From the NCBI GenBank assembly GCA_014803485.1, contig JAAVBQ010000015.1, positions 8,393 to 44,083 of the forward strand: a stretch of 35,691 nucleotides of DNA, given 5' to 3'. This DNA comes from a bacterium (GTDB taxonomy: Bacteria; Bacteroidota; Bacteroidia; Bacteroidales; P3). Of this stretch, positions 19,615-27,427 are shown piece after piece. The notes below the pieces were generated by a model, which did no database searches, was not told the DNA's origin, and saw nothing but the letters and a program-made list of their open reading frames with translations. Each line of letters opens with the position of its first letter. The stretch's first letter is position 1. The translations under genes were made by a program, and so were the position numbers.

Positions 19615-20643
19615 TTAGAACTTGATACCTAAACCAACACCATAAGGCTGAGCGCCAACAGTCAAAGACACTGTATTACGATAAGGCGCAATTCCATGTT
19701 GCTCATTCGCCGCCTGTAGAATTTTATCCATTTTCTTAAGCGACTTAACGTAAGTCGGAATACCTGCTATAACAAACCCTACTCCCACTGCAAAGAAACC
19801 AGCACCCGTACCAATGATGCTCCCATCAATATCATCTTCATCAAAATAACCATTCTTCTTCTCCTTCATAACCCACAATACCTCATCTAATATCATAGGA
19901 AGTCCTATAACGGCACACACTCCACCACTAGCAAAGAAAGATATACCAACAACACGTTGTTTCTTGGCATCCTGCCAACTATTAAAATAATTTCCCAAAT
20001 AATTTCTCGCTTGTTCCTTCGTCATTTTGTTTTGAACCATGTATTTATCTTGTACAAACAAGTTCGCTCCTTTACGCACAACTGTTGATTCAGAATCCAA
20101 AGTAATTTCATCTTCATCACCATATGCAACCTCCATTTTTCCACCTCGACCTATTACAGGTTCCGGCGAAGCGAACAAACGGCCTGCCATTGTTCGGCAG
20201 CCTTCTGCCATTTCTTGAGCGGACATGCCCATCTGTTCATAGTCGGTGCGCTCCAACTTGGCGGTTTCCACGTCCAGGATCTTGGCGGTAACAATCATAT
20301 TGGTGGCATCAATCTTGGCGGCTTCCGCCACCAATACATAGGCCGCCCCTGTCATTTCCCCCAAACGCTTGATTTGTTCATCGCTCACCATACCTGTGCG
20401 TTGAAAGTCCTGTTCCCCTTGTATCGCCACCATATCCACACGGTCATAACCCTCATAGCCTTGCGTCTGCGTAATAGCTTTCGCCAAGGTAGTGCGGAGC
20501 AACAATTTGACCCCGTAATTAATCGCATTATCCCGGTCTACCACTTCCAAAATGGCCACCTTTTTGGTAGGCGCTTCCGATTGCGCCCGTAGCAAAGGCA
20601 TGCCCATTAAAAACACACCCAATAACAACATGAATCGTTTCAT
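19615..20643 (-). CDS. CsgG/FlgO-like envelope protein with C-terminal transmembrane segments
   Basis: Signal peptide; KKVAILEVVDRDNAINYGVKLLLRTTLAKAI, TGAAYVLVAEAAKIDATNMIVTAKILDVETAK (CsgG/TolB-N/FlgO-like pattern); two C-terminal Gly-rich hydrophobic segments around FDEDDIDGS. Confidence 0.6.
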   Translation of the reverse strand: MKRFMLLLGVFLMGMPLLRAQSEAPTKKVAILEVVDRDNAINYGVKLLLRTTLAKAITQTQGYEGYDRVDMVAIQGEQDFQRTGMVSDEQIKRLGEMTGAAYVLVAEAAKIDATNMIVTAKILDVETAKLERTDYEQMGMSAQEMAEGCRTMAGRLFASPEPVIGRGGKMEVAYGDEDEITLDSESTVVRKGANLFVQDKYMVQNKMTKEQARNYLGNYFNSWQDAKKQRVVGISFFASGGVCAVIGLPMILDEVLWVMKEKKNGYFDEDDIDGSIIGTGAGFFAVGVGFVIAGIPTYVKSLKKMDKILQAANEQHGIAPYRNTVSLTVGAQPYGVGLGIKF

Positions 20644-20649
20644 AACTAT

Positions 20650-21681
20650 TTAATTGTTAATAATATTATTGATTACTTTTTCTATCTCTTTGGAAACATC
20701 CTTATACGCCGCCCGTGCCGCTTCGGTAAAATTGAGCGTATGGCCGCCTTTCACCGTCACCTCATCCGCGTAAATACGCTGTCCCGTTACGGTTTTATCA
20801 ATAACAATCTGCGCATCCACATAAGCGAAGAATGTGGTTGTATTACCGATGGTGTTTGAATTATAGTTGCGCGCCGATGCCACCACACTGATGACCCAAT
20901 CGGCCTGTGTGGCGTCCGAAACCCAACTGCAACCCGCCTCCGACAACATCCCTTTGATTTCGTTCTGTAGTTTGAAATAAGGCTGTCCGTATAAATCGGC
21001 CGTACAAGACAGATATATCCGATTGGCATTCTGCAATTCAGATGCCCGTTGCTTTACCTGTCGCTCCAATCGGTTGCGTTGTTCCAACAAGTCTTCCAAT
21101 TCCTGCTTCGGAAATCCGAAAAAGCTCAACCAGAAAAACGGGGTTGCGATTTTTTCCAATTCAACAACCACGCCGTCCAATTCCGCCCGAGCCTTGGCGT
21201 TAAAACCCGCCTGCACATAATTTTCCGCCACTTTCAGCGCGTTTTCCATTTTGCTCAAACTTATGCGGGCTTCTTTCTCATAGTATTGACAGGCTGTGGA
21301 TTTATTGATAAACGCAATAGCCTTCCCCTCTTGGGTCTGCGGATTATAAACGGTTGCCGTTTCCACAAAACGCAAATCGACATCGGTACTGAAACGGATT
21401 GTGGAGACATATGCCGTACGTGACCGACCGTCTACCGCCTGTTTGTGCATAAGGGCCTCATCTTCCACACGGGTTTGCACCGTCTTGGCGAGGTTGGTAC
21501 GCGCCACGTCCAACAAGTATTGTTTAAACACCGTTTCCAACAAACCGCGTACATTTTTAGCACTTTGGACATCGTAGAAGTAACCGCCGTAGGTATATTT
21601 CACCCATTCCGGCGGTACTTCCTGCCCCTTTATCATCAAAAACATACTGCCGAAAAGCAGCATGAACAAAATCCTTTTCAT
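20650..21681 (-). CDS. LPP20/FlgT-like secreted envelope protein
   Basis: Signal peptide; PPEWV...; Ala-rich helical region; C-terminal FKLQNEIKGMLSEAGCSWVSDATQADWVISVVASA...DAQIVIDKTVTGQRIYADEVTVKG. Confidence 0.5.
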   Translation of the reverse strand: MKRILFMLLFGSMFLMIKGQEVPPEWVKYTYGGYFYDVQSAKNVRGLLETVFKQYLLDVARTNLAKTVQTRVEDEALMHKQAVDGRSRTAYVSTIRFSTDVDLRFVETATVYNPQTQEGKAIAFINKSTACQYYEKEARISLSKMENALKVAENYVQAGFNAKARAELDGVVVELEKIATPFFWLSFFGFPKQELEDLLEQRNRLERQVKQRASELQNANRIYLSCTADLYGQPYFKLQNEIKGMLSEAGCSWVSDATQADWVISVVASARNYNSNTIGNTTTFFAYVDAQIVIDKTVTGQRIYADEVTVKGGHTLNFTEAARAAYKDVSKEIEKVINNIINN

Positions 21682-21682
21682 C

Positions 21683-22309
21683 TTATTTGCCCCGCGCCGC
21701 TTCCATAATGGCCTTGTTCACCTCGATGAACTGCTCCAATTCTTCTTCGCTCAAGTTCGAAGGTCGAAACGCACCCGCGCTATTGAGTAAATCTTGGAAC
21801 CGGTCGCCACGAATGCCGACCTTGGCCGTTACTTCATACATCCGCGTAGCCGAACTATAAGCTATTGTGGCCTCCCCAAAGGGTTCACAGGCCTTTGTAA
21901 GACTAATGCTGACTTGTTTCCAATACGTTGTTAAAGCTTGTTCCACATGACCGTTATTCGCAACATTTCCACGTTCAGCCGCAGCCTGCACGGCATTATT
22001 CAACACCATTGCTATTGTGGCATAGGCTTCCCGATTGGCCATTTCAATGGCAACCTGCTTGTTGTCGGCTTTTCCGATGCCGGCAAACCACTTATACGGT
22101 GTCTTGACGATTTTCGTCCCTTCTTCATTCAATCCCTCATAATTTGTATAACCGGTCTGCTGGTAATGCTCCACAATAACCCGTTCGCCTTCCAAGCTTT
22201 TGCTTTTTTCTCGTCCAAGAACGACATCCGTTGATTTGGTGTGATGTTTGGCACCCGAACAGGCACACATCATTACGGCCAGACCGCACAACAAAATTGT
22301 TTTTTTCAT
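21683..22309 (-). CDS. LPP20/FlgP-like lipoprotein
   Basis: Lipobox AVMMCAC; WFAGIGKADNKQVAIEMANREAYATIAMVLNNAVQ resembles the LPP20/FlgP helix pattern. Confidence 0.55.
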   Translation of the reverse strand: MKKTILLCGLAVMMCACSGAKHHTKSTDVVLGREKSKSLEGERVIVEHYQQTGYTNYEGLNEEGTKIVKTPYKWFAGIGKADNKQVAIEMANREAYATIAMVLNNAVQAAAERGNVANNGHVEQALTTYWKQVSISLTKACEPFGEATIAYSSATRMYEVTAKVGIRGDRFQDLLNSAGAFRPSNLSEEELEQFIEVNKAIMEAARGK

Positions 22310-22332
22310 ATTGTCTCGTTTTAATTAGGGGA

Positions 22333-22364
22333 CAAAGGTGGTGATTTTTTGCGACCAAAACAAA
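22333..22364 (-). promoter_or_regulatory. Candidate promoter for the three-gene envelope operon
   Basis: Minus strand TTTG (22364-22361) - N20 - CACCTTTG (22340-22333). Confidence 0.6.
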
Positions 22365-22374
22365 CGTAACTTAT

Positions 22375-22487
22375 TGTATTTTATTATTATAAAAGAGTTC
22401 AGGCGCACAGGAATGCGCCCGCCCGCAGAAAAACCTACCCCCTCTCTATCAACCCCTTCCGCCCTTCTTTTATAATAATAAAATACA
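22375..22487. repeat. 113-bp element with perfect 22-bp terminal inverted repeats
   Basis: TGTATTTTATTATTATAAAAGA (22375-22396) and its exact reverse complement TCTTTTATAATAATAAAATACA (22466-22487); inner hairpin GGCGCA-CAGGAA-TGCGCC (22402-22419). Confidence 0.85.
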
Positions 22488-22707
22488 TCATATAATAACC
22501 GGACGCATCAAAAAAAGTTATCAACAATACAAAAAAGTTAAAATCAGCCCGTCAAAACATAAAAACCACCCTCTCGCCCACCCTCTGGCTTCGTTAAAAT
22601 CACCCTTCCGACGATATATAGAAAACAAAACCTGAAATAATTGTGCACATCACAAAACCGCAACACTTCAAAATTCTTGTTTTTTGCGTAAAAAAAAAGA
22701 ATTTTTG

Positions 22708-22727
22708 ATTATCTTTGCACAGATAAT
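22708..22727. promoter_or_regulatory. Inverted repeat overlapping the -7 of the abiE promoter (candidate AbiEi operator)
   Basis: ATTATCT (22708-22714) TTGCAC AGATAAT (22721-22727); overlaps -7-like TATCTTTG (22710-22717). Confidence 0.5.
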
Positions 22728-22757
22728 ATTCAGGTTTATATTAAAAAAAACAAGATA

Positions 22758-23477
22758 ATGGTTATACGGGAGCAAGTACGGCAAGAGATAGATTCACTAC
22801 AGGAAGGCGTTGTGGTGACAGCTTCCGATTTTGAAGTGCCTCGCCATTATCGAGCCACTTTAATCAAGGCTCTCAACCAATTTGAATATGCCGGTATACT
22901 TAAAAAAGTGTCAAAGGGGAAATATTACAAGCCCCGCCAATCGCGTTTTGGAGAAATGACGCCTTCGGAGAATGAAATAGTAAAGGATTTTCTACAGAAA
23001 GGTCGCAAAACGATAGGTTATATCACAGGAACTCGGGCTTTCTCGGGTTTGGCGTTAACCACACAAATATCCTCCGATATTCTGATTGGAACCAATGTGG
23101 CTCGGCGGCCTCTGCAACGCGGGCAATACAAGATTTCCTTTTTATTGCAGCCCAATTCGATTACCTCGAAAAACATACCCTTGTTAATCATTCTAGACTC
23201 ATTGCGCTTGATTAAGGAAATACCGGCTTCCACTCCCGAGGAAGCACTCCCACAAATCATTGCATGGATTAGAAATCTTTCGGCAAGTGAACAAAAACGG
23301 CTGGCATCTTTAGCTATGAAATACCGTCCTTACGTGCGCGCACTAACGGGAGCGATATTGGAATATCTCGGCTGTCCGTTTTTCGACCTGCAGGAAAGCC
23401 TGAATCCGATAAGCCGCTACTGCCTCGACATCCCGAAGTCTGTATTGCCCACAAGCACTAAATGGAACATAGTATGA
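22758..23477 (+). CDS. AbiEi-type antitoxin (DUF6088-like, type IV TA)
   Basis: N-terminal winged-helix-like region then FGEMTPSENEIVKDFL...GYITGTRAFSGLALTTQISSDILIGTN; 4-nt ATGA overlap with an AbiEii-like ORF. Confidence 0.8.
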   Translation: MVIREQVRQEIDSLQEGVVVTASDFEVPRHYRATLIKALNQFEYAGILKKVSKGKYYKPRQSRFGEMTPSENEIVKDFLQKGRKTIGYITGTRAFSGLALTTQISSDILIGTNVARRPLQRGQYKISFLLQPNSITSKNIPLLIILDSLRLIKEIPASTPEEALPQIIAWIRNLSASEQKRLASLAMKYRPYVRALTGAILEYLGCPFFDLQESLNPISRYCLDIPKSVLPTSTKWNIV

Positions 23478-24297
23478 ACCTGCATAAAGACCCTCAATTA
23501 TTCAAAGATGCCGTAAACATGGCGGCACGCTCTATTGCCGACGGTGGCTTGGGAATAAATCCCTTGTTCATAGAAAAAGACTATTGGATTTGCCGTTCTT
23601 TGGCTTTAATGGTAAAAGGCGATTTGAACAGACTAACGGTTTTTAAAGGAGGCACAAGTCTTTCAAAAGCATATGGTATCGGTGCTCGATTTTCAGAAGA
23701 CATAGATGTAGCCATTATAAAGACTAAAGATTTCCTTCTTCTATAAAAACAGGTCAAATACTTATTGAAATAAATTCTTTTTCAAATCCTTATCCATTTG
23801 AAGCGCGAAAAATCCAAAGTTTTCTCACTCAATTTCTGATACAAACAGGGAACACTGAAATAGTGGAAGACTATGCCATGCAACCATTTTCTATACAAGT
23901 ATTGGATAAGCGAAGAACCCTTACCGAGAAGATGGTTTCCCTACTTCGTTGTTCTTTGGCGAATAGCCCCGAACGACAATTATCGGCCAAAATCCGTCAT
24001 TTCTATGATTTATACTTTTTATCGCTTGATGATGCAACCAATCAATATCTTCATTCGGATGCCTTTTTATCCGAACTGAAAGAATTATTCATTCATGATC
24101 AACATCAATTTGACGAACCGAGTGGTTGGAAAGAGAAAAGCATAGAACATTCCCCTTTGCTCACTTCTTTTGAAAAAATATGGAAGCCTTTAGAGGTTGT
24201 CTATAAAAGAGAACTTCCCGGTTTGGCTTATCAATCAATCCCTGAAGCGACCGATATCAAGGATTGTTTCTGTCGGATTTTGGAATGTTTGCACTAG
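23474..24297 (+). pseudogene. AbiEii/AbiGii-type nucleotidyltransferase toxin, frameshifted and apparently internally deleted
   Basis: Frame A (to stop at 23746): NPLFIEKDYWICRSL...TVFKGGTSLSKAYG...RFSEDIDVAI. Frame B resumes at about 23728: SIKTGQILIEINSFSNPYPFEARKIQ...VEDYAMQPFSIQVLDKRRTLTEKMVSLLR...LSAKIRHFYDLYFL. The frames do not join. Confidence 0.8.
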
Positions 24298-24665
24298 TTG
24301 TTACTTCCCCCCTTCTTCCCGTACTTCTTCAAAAAGATGTCGTAGTGTTCGGTGCCCCAGGCCAGCATGGCGTCGATAATAGGCAGGAGGGTTTTGCCGA
24401 GGGGGGTGATTTTATATTCCGAGCGCGGCGGCAGTTCGGGGAACACGGTTTTGGAAACCAGGCCGTCTTCGGTCATTTCCTTGAGTTGGATATCGAGCAC
24501 CCGAGGAGCGGCCTCCGGCAGACATTTGTGAATCTCGCTGGGGCGCATCGCCTCCCCGGAGCGCAATTCATCGAGGATACACGATTTCCATTTGGATTCT
24601 ATCAGACTCATCGTGAGCCGCAAGGGGCAATCGAGATCCACGGGTATTTTCTTTTCGTAGGCCAT
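24294..24665 (-). CDS. HxlR-family winged-helix transcriptional regulator
   Basis: CPLRLTMSLIESKWKSCILDELRSGEAMRPSEIHKCLPEAAPRVLDIQLKEMTEDGLVSKTVFPELPPRSEYKITPLGKTLLPII. Start at 24665 (MAYEKK) preferred over 24818. Confidence 0.93.
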   Translation of the reverse strand: MAYEKKIPVDLDCPLRLTMSLIESKWKSCILDELRSGEAMRPSEIHKCLPEAAPRVLDIQLKEMTEDGLVSKTVFPELPPRSEYKITPLGKTLLPIIDAMLAWGTEHYDIFLKKYGKKGGSNN

Positions 24666-24729
24666 AGCGGTGTCGGTTGAAAATGCAACTCCGCAAAGGT
24701 AGCCAATACTCCTAAAAATCAACATACAG

Positions 24730-24767
24730 AATAAATTTTCGGTATATGAATAATTTTTCGGTACTTG
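24730..24767. repeat. Tandem 19-bp direct repeat in the HxlR/NTF2 divergent region (candidate operator)
   Basis: AATAAATTTTCGGTATATG (24730-24748) directly followed by AATAATTTTTCGGTACTTG (24749-24767). Confidence 0.7.
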
Positions 24768-24795
24768 TTTTCCGTGCCATACTCCAATAATTTTG
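24764..24795 (+). promoter_or_regulatory. Candidate promoter for the NTF2-like/FMN reductase operon
   Basis: CTTG (24764-24767) - N20 - TAATTTTG (24788-24795). Confidence 0.6.
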
Positions 24796-24900
24796 CAGTC
24801 GTAAAACAAAAACCTCAACCTTTAAGTTAAGCCGAGTGCAGAGGCCAAGTTCCCTTGGACTATGCCGAGGCGATTAAAGGTCGGTTGAAAACCAAACACT

Positions 24901-25284
24901 ATGAGAGACGAAATCAAAGAATACGAAGCGGTGCAGCAAGCCGCGATGAAGTTTGTAAAAAGCGTGGCCGAGGGCAACAGCGCGCATGCCAAGACGCTCT
25001 TTACTGAAGATGCCGTGTTGTTCGGCATGCTCGACGGGGTTCTGGAACACGGTTCCATTCAACAGTTCTACCACAATGTGGATACCGTGGGTGCCGGCAG
25101 TGATTTCAAGGCGCGTGTGGATGTGCTCGCCGTGGAAGAAACGGTGGCGGTGGTGCGTGTATTGGAAGAAAAATGGGGCGGCCGCATCGACTTCACCGAT
25201 TTCCTGCTCCTGCTCAAGCTCAACGGCGAATGGAAATGCGTGGCCAAAGCCTATAATCAGAACTCCAATACCATAAAGAAATGA
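24901..25284 (+). CDS. NTF2-like / putative lumazine-binding superfamily protein
   Basis: AAMKFVKSVAEGNSAHAKTLFTEDAVLFGMLDG...DFTDFLLLLKLNGEWKCVAKAYNQ. Confidence 0.75.
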   Translation: MRDEIKEYEAVQQAAMKFVKSVAEGNSAHAKTLFTEDAVLFGMLDGVLEHGSIQQFYHNVDTVGAGSDFKARVDVLAVEETVAVVRVLEEKWGGRIDFTDFLLLLKLNGEWKCVAKAYNQNSNTIKK

Positions 25285-25904
25285 AAGTTCTCGTAATCAA
25301 CGGCAGCCCGCATCTGCACGGTTGCACCGACCGCGCGCTCCGGGAAGTGGAAAACACCCTGCACGAAAACGGAGTGGAGACGGAGCGCGTGGATGTCGGG
25401 AATATCGCGGTGCGCGGCTGTGTCGGCTGTAATTTTTGCAGTGAACACGGGCATTGTGTATTCAACGACCTCGTAAACGAAACGGCGTCCAAATTCGCCG
25501 AAGCCGCCGGTTTGCTTGTCGGAAGCCCGGTCTATTACGCCGGTGCCAACGGGCAGTTGCTTGCTTTCCTCGACCGTCTGTTTTACAGCACGTCCGGAGC
25601 TTTCGACAAGGCGATGAAAGTGGGCGCGGCGGTGGTTTCTTCCCGCCGCGCGGGTTCCACCTCGGCCTTCGATGAGATAAACAAGTATTTCGGTATCAGT
25701 GCTATGCCTGTTGTTTCCAGCACGTATTGGAACGAAGTGCACGGTTTTACGGCGCAAGATGTGGAATCCGACTTGGAAGGTTTGCAGACGATGCGCAACC
25801 TCGGCAAGAACATGGCCTTCATGATGAAAGCCATCGAAGCCGCCGCCCAAGGAAAAGGCCTCCCCTCCCAAGAACGGGGCACCTTCACCAACTTTTTGGC
25901 GTAA
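25281..25904 (+). CDS. NAD(P)H-dependent FMN reductase / flavodoxin-like oxidoreductase
   Basis: MKVLVINGSPHLHGCTDRAL, CVGCNFCSEHGHCV, LLVGSPVYYAGANGQLLAFLDR; ATGA overlap with the upstream gene. Confidence 0.9.
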   Translation: MKVLVINGSPHLHGCTDRALREVENTLHENGVETERVDVGNIAVRGCVGCNFCSEHGHCVFNDLVNETASKFAEAAGLLVGSPVYYAGANGQLLAFLDRLFYSTSGAFDKAMKVGAAVVSSRRAGSTSAFDEINKYFGISAMPVVSSTYWNEVHGFTAQDVESDLEGLQTMRNLGKNMAFMMKAIEAAAQGKGLPSQERGTFTNFLA

Positions 25905-26260
25905 CGACAGCGGAGGAGCCCACCCGTATCTGCCGCCATATATTGACAAAAAAGCCCTGCAAATCCCAGCAGAACCGCAGCACGTAAGAGAAATACCAGT
26001 CGAGCACGATATTGATAACGGACGGAATCACATTGCACAACATGGCATATTTGGGCGAACCGTCCAGACGTATCACCATCATGCCGATAGACTCGAACAG
26101 CAGAAAAAAGATGCCCGGAATAAGCCATAACAGATAATCCATCGTATGCGGTAGCAAACGGTCGGAACTGCCCAGCAGGCGCACCACGGTTTCGGGCGCG
26201 GAAGCCAATAGCAGGCACAACAAACCCACCGCTGCAATAAAAAAGCCGGATAAGAACCGG
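25885..26260 (-). pseudogene. MATE efflux transporter internal fragment
   Basis: DYLLWLIPGIFFLLFESIGMMVIRLDGSPKYAMLCNVIPSVINIVLDWYF resembles the middle of MATE proteins; both ends are missing, with no ATG in frame and the MATE-like sequence ending near 25960. Confidence 0.75.
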
Positions 26261-26283
26261 GCGCACCCGACATCTTATCCGGC
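26245..26283 (-). terminator. Strong intrinsic terminator downstream of the AraC-family gene
   Basis: Minus strand GCCGGATAAGA ... TCTTATCCGGC followed by TTTTTT, with nested CGGG/CCCG stem. Confidence 0.8.
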
Positions 26284-26352
26284 CTGATAGTTGCGACTAT
26301 CATCCTCCGATGAACACGGCAAAGGTAGCAAAAAAGAAATTTGCCCCGACAG

Positions 26353-27261
26353 TTATTGGGCCGAGCGGTATTCGTTGGGAGTCATGCCGGTCTGGTTTTT
26401 GAAGAATTTGTGAAAAGACGGGATGGATTGAAAATGGAGGGAATATCCGATTTCCTTAATCGTAAGGCTCGAATATCGAAGCAGGTTTTTCGCCTCCAAT
26501 ACCAAAAAGGTATCAATCCAGTCGGTGGCGGTCTTCCCGCTGACATTCTTCACCAAGGTTGTCAGATATTTCGGGGTCATATACATCTTTTCGGCATAGA
26601 ACGCAACACTCTTCTCGGTCATGAAATTCTCGGATACAAGCGTGAGGAACTCCTCGTATTTTACCTGCGTGCGCGACCGTACCGGTTTTGAAGTCTGAAG
26701 CTTGGACAATTCTCCGTTCCAGATATTCCCGAGAAGATACATCAAGGAGGTGCCTATGGAACAGATGGCGTCTTCCGTACCGAGGAGATCGGTCTTATAT
26801 AGGTCTGTCACCAAGGTATAGTAGTCCGACAATATGTTTTTTCCCTCTTGGTCTATGGTGATGCAGGGATTGCTCAAAAGTTTGACACTTTGTTCGAAAA
26901 GATCGTTGATCTTAATCAGTCCTCCCTTGAGAAAATCCTTGGTCGCCACCACAAGAATCATCTCGCTGTCTTTAAATTCTTGGTCTTCATCCTCTTTTAT
27001 CTGTATCGTGTTGCCCGGTATGTAGAAAAGCATCATATCCTGATGCACCTGGAACGTGGTTACGTTGATGTCTATGTCAAAATGTCCGCGTGTGCAATAT
27101 ATCGCCGCGTATGCGTTGAGCCGCACGGGATGCCGAAGCGCGAGCACATCTTTCCTGCAAATCTTTGTTATGATGAATTTGTCTGCCATTCTGGTCTTTT
27201 CTGACACGCCTGTCATCTTTGCCAGTTGGGTTATGTCTATCTCATAATAAGGTCCTGTCAT
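26353..27261 (-). CDS. AraC-family transcriptional regulator
   Basis: C-terminal AraC domain: SVAFYAEKMYMTPKYLTTLVKNVSGKTATDWIDTFLVLEAKNLLRYSSLTIKEIGYSLHFQSIPSFHKFFKNQTGMTPNEYR. Confidence 0.94.
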   Translation of the reverse strand: MTGPYYEIDITQLAKMTGVSEKTRMADKFIITKICRKDVLALRHPVRLNAYAAIYCTRGHFDIDINVTTFQVHQDMMLFYIPGNTIQIKEDEDQEFKDSEMILVVATKDFLKGGLIKINDLFEQSVKLLSNPCITIDQEGKNILSDYYTLVTDLYKTDLLGTEDAICSIGTSLMYLLGNIWNGELSKLQTSKPVRSRTQVKYEEFLTLVSENFMTEKSVAFYAEKMYMTPKYLTTLVKNVSGKTATDWIDTFLVLEAKNLLRYSSLTIKEIGYSLHFQSIPSFHKFFKNQTGMTPNEYRSAQ

Positions 27262-27309
27262 AATGTCTCCCTCTTAGGTGTCGTAAAAATAGCGATTATT
27301 TCCATTCTG

Positions 27310-27346
27310 ATTATCCATATTTCTATAAATAGGAATAATGGATAAT
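27310..27346. promoter_or_regulatory. Inverted repeat in the AraC/TolC divergent region (candidate operator)
   Basis: ATTATCCAT (27310-27318) / ATGGATAAT (27338-27346); further half-site TATCCAT at 27364-27370. Confidence 0.5.
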
Positions 27347-27427
27347 ATTCAAAGAGTTTTAAATATCCATAAGTCTGAAATTGGACTGAAATTTGTGACA
27401 ACGGATAGCAAACAAATATGGATTTTT

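Noticed and set aside
22511-22545. DnaA-box-like TTATCAACA and repeated AAAAAAGTTA
   Set aside because: Single mismatched box in AT-rich DNA with no cluster; not enough for an origin.
23720-23750. Programmed ribosomal frameshift joining the two abiEii halves
   Set aside because: No convincing slippery heptamer or downstream structure, and an internal segment expected for the family seems absent, so mutation is more likely.
24822-24900. Possible gene remnant in the 5' leader before the NTF2-like gene (open frame VPLDYAEAIKGRLKTKHYERR)
   Set aside because: Short open stretch without a recognised family; could be chance.
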